From Saprospiraceae bacterium (GTDB taxonomy: Bacteria > Bacteroidota > Bacteroidia > Chitinophagales > Saprospiraceae): a DNA stretch of 5,004 nucleotides. The stretch is from NCBI GenBank assembly GCA_023300835.1, contig JALZVB010000026.1, forward strand, positions 1-5,004, written 5' to 3'. Below the pieces are notes generated by a model. The model ran no database searches. It was not told the DNA's origin and saw nothing but the letters and a program-made list of their open reading frames with translations. The position numbers and the translations under genes are program-made. Below are positions 1-5,004 of this stretch, piece by piece. Positions within the stretch are counted from its first letter, which is position 1, and every line of letters begins with the position of its first letter.

Positions 1-205
1 CCATTCTATTGTTGAATCTGCCATCCCATGCAGCCTGATCATTATCACTCATGACATTAGATACACTGAAAACTTTATTTCCCCATCTATCATAAATACG
101 AAGTGATTCTAAAAATACGGGAGGTACAGCATATATTTTAAAAGTTTCGTTAACCCCATCTCCTCCAGGGAAAAAGATATTAGGTATATAGATACGATCA
201 TTATT
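1..205 (-). other. Gliding-motility-associated C-terminal (CHU_C-type) T9SS sorting domain, 3' end missing
   Basis: Seen: after the last repeat cysteine (about base 211) the protein changes character and reads NNDRIYIPNIFFPGGDGVNE, then TFKIY, LRIYDRWGNKVF and AAWDGRFNNRM up to the window edge. It has the array's only Trp and Lys residues and no Cys. Known: the family pattern is N-x-F-[ST]-P-N-GDGxNDxF, then L-x-[IV]-[YF]-[DN]-RWGxxVF, then WDG, followed by a short segment that usually includes GxYxY and ends near the stop codon. Inferred: roughly 20 to 25 residues and the stop codon lie beyond base 1. The domain directs export across the outer membrane and is often removed or linked to a lipid anchor on maturation. 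A small oddity is PGGDG where PNGDG is usual. Confidence 0.93.
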
Positions 206-3200
206 TCCGCAAGCTGGATTAGGTTCACCTGAGCAAGGGATACAGATTTCTCCTGTACAAGAATCTATACTTTCTGTATCATCTATTGTACAGTCGTTGT
301 TGTCATCACAAGCAATAGTTTCTAGTAGGTTACAATCTGTTGAAGTACCTGAGCAAGGTATACATAAACTATTGTCAGCCGTTAAGTATACTTCTATATC
401 GTCAATAGTACAGCTGTTATTATCATTACAAGGTTGTGTATATTGACAATCAATCATGTTGTCATTACAGGTAAGGGGAATGCCTGCACAAATTTCACAG
501 ATAGATCCATCTATATCAGAAATAGCTTCTTGATCAGCAGTTGTACATGGGTTGCCGTCATCACAAGATTGGAAAGTAATATCATCAGCACCACAGTTGT
601 CATCATTAGGTATTCCTGAACAAGGTATGCAGATAGAGCCGTCACAATCTAGCGTTACTAGAAGATCATTTTCTGTATTAGGATTTCCATCATCACAAGG
701 TGAGGTTGTCGTTAAACCATTGGAACAATCTATAATGTCACCAGTACAAGGAATACATATTCTTTCTTCTGGTGATATAGACACATCAGTTGAGACGAGT
801 TGTATTTCAATATCATTTGTAGTACAAGGATTATTATCGTCACATAACATCGCAACTTGACAGATGTTATCTGTTCCACAAGGCGCAGCGATTCCAGTAC
901 ATGGCCCGCATAAAGTGCCATCACTGTCTAATATTTCTTGCATGTCATTTATTGTGCAAGGGTTGTTATCATCACAACTCATTAGAGATGTTGTACCCGT
1001 ATTACATTCTACAGATATACCTAAGCAAGGGACACATACACTACCGTTACAATCTAGAATAGTCATTACATCATCTGCGGTGTCAGGGTTATTGTCATCA
1101 CAGGAGACAATAGTTGTTGCGCCTTGATTACATGTTTCTATAATACCTAGGCAAGGGATACAAACACTGTTGTCACAATCTAATCTTGTTTCAACATCAT
1201 TAATCGTACATGGATCACTGTCGTCACAACTTAGTATGGAGGTCATACCATTATTACAATCCATGACTTCGCCTTGACATGGCATACAGATGCTACCATC
1301 AGCGGCTAATTGGGTTTCAGTGTCGTTTTGTGTACAAGGATTATTGTCATCACAAGGCATTGTTGTTTCACATGTGCTATCTGTTCCGCAGGGAGCAATT
1401 ATACCTTGACAAGGGCTACATTCTGTCCCATCGCTATCAAGTATCTCTTGTGTATCATTTATCGTGCAGGGGTCATTGTCATCACAATTTACAATAGAAG
1501 TATTACCAGTACCACAGTCTACAGATATCCCTGCACATGGAATACAGACGGAATTATCACAGACTAAAATCGTTGAGACATCATTAATAGTATTAGGGTC
1601 TCCATCATCACATGAGATAGTAGAAATGGCGCCATTGCTGCAAGTGACCGGAGTTCCCATACATGGAATACAGATACTTCCGTCACAATCTAATTGGGTT
1701 TGCGTATCATTGATAGTACAGCTGTTATTGTCGTCACAACTCACTATTGACGTACTACTATTATTACAATTTGTGGTTTCGCCTAAGCAAGGAATACAGA
1801 TGCTTCCATCTGATAATAGTTGGGTTTCTTCGTCATTAAACGTACAGGGATTGTTGTCGTCGCAAGGTATTATTGACTCACAAGAATCGTCTGTTCCACA
1901 AGGGGCAGGTGTGCCTTGACAAGGCCCACACTCTGTACCATCGCTATCGAGTATTTCTTGGGTATCATTTAGTGTACATGGGTTGTTATCGTTACAAGTA
2001 ATGAATGAGGTCGTACCTGTATTGCAGTCAGCTGATATCCCTGCACATGGAATACAGATGCTATTGTCACAATCCAATACGGTAGATACATCATCAACTG
2101 TATTGGGGTTCCCATCATCACAGCCGATGATAGAGGTAGTACCATTATTGCAATTAATAATTGTTCCTGCACATGGAACACAGATATCATTATTACAGAC
2201 TAGTCTTGTTTCTCTATCATTGATAGTGCATGGATTACCATCATCACAGTTTATAATTGAAGTTGCGCCATTGCTGCAATCTATAAGTTGACCTTGGCAA
2301 GGTAAACAGATAGTGCCATCTATAGATAACTGAATTTCAGTGTCGTTCTGTGTACAAGGATTATTGTCATTGCAAGGGATGGTTAGTTCACACGAGGGAT
2401 TAGTTCCGCAAGGGGCAATAACCCCTTGACAAGGTCCACATTCTGTTCCATCGCTATCGAGTATTTCTTGCGTATCGTTTATGGTACAAGGATCATTATC
2501 ATCACAGGGTAAGTTAGAAGTTGATCCTGAACCACAGTCTACTGGTGTGCCAGCACAAGGAACACAAATACTGTTATCACAATCTAAAACTGTGCTTGTG
2601 TCATCTATAGTATTAGGATTGTTGTCATCGCATGCCAAGTCAGTTGTAGATCCTGTGTTGCAATTTATTGTGGTACCAATACAAGGAACACAGATAGAAT
2701 TATCGCAGTCTAATCTGGTTTCACTATCGTTGATTGTACATGTATTTCCATCATCGCAAGTGACGATGCTTGTTGCACCATTATTACAATCAATAGGTTC
2801 GCCCGAGCATGGTAGGCAGATACTACCGTCAACAAGTTGTATTTCAATATCATTCTGTGTACAGGGATTATTGTCATCGCATGGAACAGTAAGTTCGCAC
2901 GAAGCATCTGTTCCACAAGGTGCTGGTGTGCCTTGACACGGTCCACATTCTGTCCCGTCTGAGTCCAATACATTTTGTTCATCATCAACTGTACAAGGGT
3001 CATTGTCATCACAATCGATAGCTACAATAAAACCGGTATTACAGTCAGAAGGAATTCCTGCACAGGGCTCGCAGATGCTATTGTCACAGTCCAATATAAT
3101 TTCTACATCGTCAATTGTACTCGGGTCCCCATCATCACAAATATTGATAGTTGTACTGCCAGAGTCACAATCGATGAGAATCCCTTCGCAAGGCATGCAA

Positions 3201-5004
3201 ATACTATCGTCACAATCTAATCTTGTTTCTACATCGTTGATTGTACAATCGTTACCATCGTCACAACTTAGAATTGTTGTTGTTCCATTGGAACAATCTA
3301 TAACTATTCCTGCGCATGGTTCACAGATAGAATTATCTGATAATAAAATGGTTTCAGTATCATTTAATGTACATGCGTCGCCATCATCACAAGGGACAAT
3401 TGATTCGCATGAATTATCTATGCCGCAAGGGGCTTCTATACCAGCACAGGGTATACATATTGTTCCATCGCAATCAAGAATGGTTTCCATATCTCCTATT
3501 GTACAGTCGTTGCCGTCATCGCACGATTGTTCAGTTGTAGGGCCGGTAGAACAATCAGAGACAACACCTGTGCAAGGCATACATAGTGTAGCATCTGCCA
3601 ATAAGAATATTTCGACATCATTGCTTGAGCATGGATTCCCATCATCACAGGGTCTTATTATTTCACAACTGGCATCAGTTCCACACGGGGCTTGAGTTCC
3701 CAGACAAGGGACACATATGCTGTTATCACAATCTAATCTCGTTTCTACATCGTTGATCGTACAGATGTCTCCGTCATCGCAACTCACTATACTAGTTGTC
3801 CCATTATTACAATCAATATCTGATCCTGTACAAGGTTGGCAAACTGATCCGTCTGATGATAAAATTATTTCAAGGTCATTGATCGTACACGGGTTATTAT
3901 CATCACAGGGAACTGAGGATTCGCAAGAGTCATCGGTGCCGCAGGGTGCAGGATCACCGGCACAAGGAATACATATTGCGCCATTGCAGTCTAGGACAGT
4001 TTCTATATCATTGATAGTACAATCATTGCCATCATCACAAGACTGTGTAGAAGTCGGGCCAGAACTGCAGTCAATAATTGTTCCTGAACAAGGCGTACAG
4101 ATCGCCCCACTTGATAATAATATGACTTGGGTATCATTGATGGTACAGTCATCGTTATCGTCACAATTTTCTATGCTTTCGCAGGTGTTATCAGTTCCAC
4201 ATGGGGCAGGGTCTCCGCTACAAGGGACGCATATTTCGCCACTACAATCTAGGATTGTTTCTTGATCATTGATCGTACAATCGTTTCCGTCATCACAAGG
4301 CTGGATTGTAGTAGGTCCATTACTACAGTCAATAGGTGTTCCTAAACAAGGTTGACAAACATCTCCGTTAGATAGTAAAACGATCTCTGTATCATTGATG
4401 GTGCAATCATCATTATCGTCACAGGTTACCGTGTTTTCGCAAGTATTATTTGTTCCACATGGGGCTGGCTCTCCAGTACAGGGGATACATATTTCACCAT
4501 TACAATCGAGAATAGTTTCTTGATCATTTATAGTACAATCATTGCCATCGTTACAAGATTGAGTTGAAGTCGGCCCCGAGTTACAATCTATAACTGTTCC
4601 AACACATGGAATACAAATGTCATTATTACAATCTAAAATAGTTTCTAAATCGTTAATCGTACAATCGTTATTGTCATCACAATTTATTTCTGATGTTGGC
4701 CCATCTGTACAATCTATAGGTGTTCCTGCGCAAGCTGTGCAGATGTCTCCGTTACAATCTAAAATAGTCTGTTCATCATTGATGGTACAATCATCATTAT
4801 CATCACAGGCTACAACAGAAGTTGGTCCATCAGAGCAATCGACAAGCGTTCCTGCACATGCGATGCAAATGTCTCCGTTACAATCTAAAATAGTCTGCTC
4901 ATCATTGATAGTACAATCATCATTGTCATCACAGGCTACAACAGAAGTTGGTCCATCAGAGCAATCGACAAGAGTTCCAGTACATGCGATGCAAATGTCT
5001 CCGT
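1..5004 (-). CDS. Giant cysteine-rich tandem-repeat surface protein with T9SS C-terminal sorting domain (partial at both ends)
   Basis: Seen: on the minus strand the frame whose codons begin at 5002 is open across the window, 1,667 codons with no stop and no start that can be assigned. It encodes 37 complete repeats of 40 to 49 residues, mostly 42 or 44, rich in Cys, Asp, Asn, Thr and Ile. About 68 residues of a C-terminal domain follow, with motifs GDGVNETF, IYDRWGNKVF and AWDG. The repeats contain no Lys, His or Trp. Known: this C-terminal domain type (TIGR04131, Pfam CHU_C) marks Bacteroidota proteins exported through the outer membrane by the type IX secretion system and attached to the surface or released; many are very large repeat adhesins or gliding-related proteins. 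Inferred: the repeats form an extended, disulfide-stapled, acidic stalk. A signal peptide and any binding domain would lie beyond base 5004. The ligand is unknown. A structural or matrix protein is an alternative to an adhesin; an enzyme is unlikely in this part. Confidence 0.93.
206..976 (-). repeat. Incomplete tetrad and degenerate C-terminal units (units 32 to 37)
   Basis: Unit 32 (976-845) is a clear class A unit and unit 33 (844-698) class B. Unit 34 (697-566) already has the class D mark NPNT, so a class C unit is missing. Units 34 to 37 depart from the pattern: unit 34 has PNDDNC before its last Cys, unit 35 (565-431, 45 residues) has CEIC and an extra Cys at 40, unit 36 (430-311) is only 40 residues, and unit 37 (310 to about 206) has PNPAC and runs straight into the sorting domain. 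Repeats at the edge of an array often diverge because they take part less in unequal exchange; that reading is inference. Confidence 0.85.
698..844 (-). repeat. Unit 33: class B unit with a 7-residue insertion
   Basis: This unit has 49 residues where other class B units have 41 or 42. The extra residues lie between the EIQL segment and the CxxC motif: bases 790-761 read TDVSISPEER where the relatives have a short DGS or ADGS turn. All expected class B cysteines remain (1, 7, the CxxC pair and the last one; none at 18), and the frame is kept. The insertion is probably a longer surface loop. It holds two of the very few Glu-Glu-Arg type charged residues in the array. Confidence 0.85.
977..3523 (-). 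repeat. Zone of five four-unit (about 170-residue, 510-bp) super-repeats, units 12 to 31
   Basis: Tetrads start at 3523, 3013, 2506, 1996 and 1486; spacings are 510, 507, 510, 510 and 510 bp to base 976. Each has four recognisable classes in order. Class A has 44 residues, APCGT and Cys 39; in units 16, 20, 24 and 28 it also reads LDSDGTEC, with Ser in place of Cys 18. Class B lacks Cys 18, often with CTQND and EIQL. Class C has all six cysteines, often ETRLDC. Class D has Cys 7 replaced by Ser, Asn or Asp (DPST, NPNT, NPNT, DPNT, NPDT). Unit 12 resembles the long units of the dimer zone and unit 17 is one residue short (41), which explains the 507-bp spacing. The same class is more alike between tetrads than neighbouring units are within one, so whole tetrads were duplicated as blocks. 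Confidence 0.9.
3524..4555 (-). repeat. Zone of four two-unit (86-residue, 258-bp) super-repeats, units 4 to 11
   Basis: Unit starts 4555, 4297, 4039, 3781 and 3523 are spaced exactly 258 bp. Each pair is a 44-residue unit followed by a 42-residue unit. The long unit (4, 6, 8, 10) has an APCGT segment with an extra Cys at 39 and, with Cys 18 retained, seven cysteines. The short unit (5, 7, 9, 11) has lost Cys 18 (LLS, LLS, LSS, LLA) and has five, so each pair totals twelve. The short units share I or V followed by L-L or L-S at residues 15-17. Unit 11 is the most divergent (CSSND in place of CTIND). Confidence 0.9.
4556..5004 (-). repeat. N-proximal zone of single 42-residue units (units 0 to 3)
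   Basis: Units 1, 2 and 3 are each exactly 126 bp and all have the six-cysteine form (positions 1, 7, 18, 23, 26, 33), giving a one-unit period. Unit 0 is cut by the window edge, so this zone probably continues upstream. Units 0 to 2 carry ICIAC or ICTAC where other units have ICIPC, and read GPTSVVA or GPTSEIN before the next CDD. Under the junction rule described in the findings, every junction here is of the cross-linked type. Confidence 0.9.
4739..4990 (-). repeat. Recent 126-bp tandem duplication inside the gene
   Basis: Two adjacent 126-bp blocks (about 4990-4865 and 4864-4739) are nearly identical in DNA. The second half of unit 0 matches the second half of unit 1 with 3 differences in the 57 bases of residues 24-42. 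The first half of unit 1 matches the first half of unit 2 with 4 differences in 69 bases. The similarity then falls sharply in the second half of unit 2. The block boundaries therefore sit near residue 23 of the unit, inside the CxxC region, and not at the CDD start. Elsewhere in the array, neighbouring units differ much more at synonymous sites. The edges are approximate because the window ends in unit 0. Confidence 0.8.

Larger units (their letters stand above)
206..5002 (-). repeat. Tandem array of 37 complete (plus one partial) Cys-rich units of about 42 residues
   Basis: Seen: numbering from the N-terminal side, complete units begin at bases 4933, 4807, 4681, 4555, 4423, 4297, 4165, 4039, 3907, 3781, 3649, 3523, 3391, 3265, 3139, 3013, 2881, 2758, 2632, 2506, 2374, 2248, 2122, 1996, 1864, 1738, 1612, 1486, 1354, 1228, 1102, 976, 844, 697, 565, 430 and 310 (units 1 to 37). 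Bases 5002-4934 are the tail of unit 0. The consensus has Cys at positions 1, 7, 18, 23, 26 and 33; the longer 44-residue form adds Cys 39. C1 and the C23-x2-C26 pair are present in every complete unit. The motif CDDxNxCTINDxE opens the unit and ICIPCxG sits at its centre. Known: short Cys/Asp-rich repeats of the CDDGNPCT type occur in many secreted Bacteroidota proteins; I cannot assign this exact unit to a named family. Inferred: each unit is a small disulfide-knotted module, possibly calcium-binding. Confidence 0.95.

Noticed and set aside
2759..2881. Frameshift suspected because this unit is 123 bp and shifts the 510-bp period to 507
   Set aside because: The difference is exactly one codon; the frame and all expected cysteines continue on both sides.
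552..2936. Plus-strand open frames at 552-860, 864-1127, 1279-1497, 1310-1567, 1464-1919, 1983-2291 and 2481-2936
   Set aside because: Same antisense image of the repeat codons; several overlap each other in different frames and none has a coding signature of its own.
730..3012. Short minus-strand open frames at 730-924, 1969-2190 and 2710-3012
   Set aside because: They lie in other frames of the same strand, inside the long repeat frame, and show no domain.
3003..4265. Plus-strand open frames of 230 and 182 codons (3003-3695 and 3717-4265) with repeated SSQ and SQSNLVSTSLIVQ-like text
   Set aside because: They mirror the minus-strand repeats base for base, break at arbitrary points within units, have no recognisable domain, and compete with an uninterrupted 1,667-codon frame ending in a known domain.
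206..5002. CRISPR array, because short motifs such as the antisense of the CDD codons recur at regular spacing
   Set aside because: The period is 126 bp or more, the copies diverge at synonymous positions, the intervening sequence is itself homologous between units, and everything stays in one coding frame.
206..5002. EGF-like, thrombospondin type 3 or Dictyostelium CTDC repeats as the identity of the unit
   Set aside because: Cysteine spacing (1, 7, 18, 23, 26, 33) and the central CxxC do not fit EGF or thrombospondin type 3; CDDGNPCT resembles the start of CTDC repeats but the rest of the unit differs.
1..5004. Promoters, ribosome binding sites, terminators, tRNA or other RNA genes, insertion sequences
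   Set aside because: The window is coding throughout on the minus strand and no inverted-repeat ends, transposase motifs or RNA gene folds stood out; any AT-rich promoter-like string is within codons.

Overview
The whole window lies inside one very large protein-coding gene read from the minus strand. One reading frame (codons start at 5002 and run down to 2) stays open for 1,667 codons with no stop. Both ends run off the window: the N-terminus lies beyond base 5004, and the last part of the C-terminal domain lies beyond base 1. I translated this frame by hand from end to end; no frameshift or in-frame stop was found. There is no intergenic DNA, so no promoter, ribosome binding site, terminator or RNA gene can be called.

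The protein ends (bases about 205 to 1) in a recognisable gliding-motility-associated C-terminal domain (CHU_C / TIGR04131 type). In Bacteroidota this domain is the usual sorting signal for export by the type IX secretion system (T9SS) and display on the cell surface. The organism is therefore most likely a gliding or surface-adhering member of the Bacteroidota; genus and species cannot be told from this window. The rest is an array of 37 complete cysteine-rich units of about 42 residues, plus the tail of one more at the right edge. The unit begins CDDxNxCTIND and has an invariant CxxC near its middle (commonly ICIPC). The likely role is a long, rigid, disulfide-stabilised and very acidic surface stalk or adhesin.

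From N- to C-terminus the array has four zones. Bases 5004-4556 hold single 42-residue units that include a recent DNA duplication. Bases 4555-3524 hold four 86-residue two-unit repeats (258 bp each). Bases 3523-977 hold five four-unit repeats of about 170 residues (510, 507, 510, 510 and 510 bp). Bases 976-206 hold an incomplete tetrad followed by degenerate units next to the sorting domain.

The most striking observation is a covariation rule in the cysteines. At all 36 junctions between complete units, the cysteine at position 18 of a unit is present only when the preceding unit has a cysteine at position 7 and lacks an extra cysteine near position 39. This predicts a disulfide between neighbouring units, C7(n) to C18(n+1), which is switched off either by losing C7 or by supplying C39 as an internal partner. 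The rule also accounts for why units were duplicated in blocks of one, two and four. I do not see a multi-gene system here; the novelty, if any, lies in this repeat architecture.
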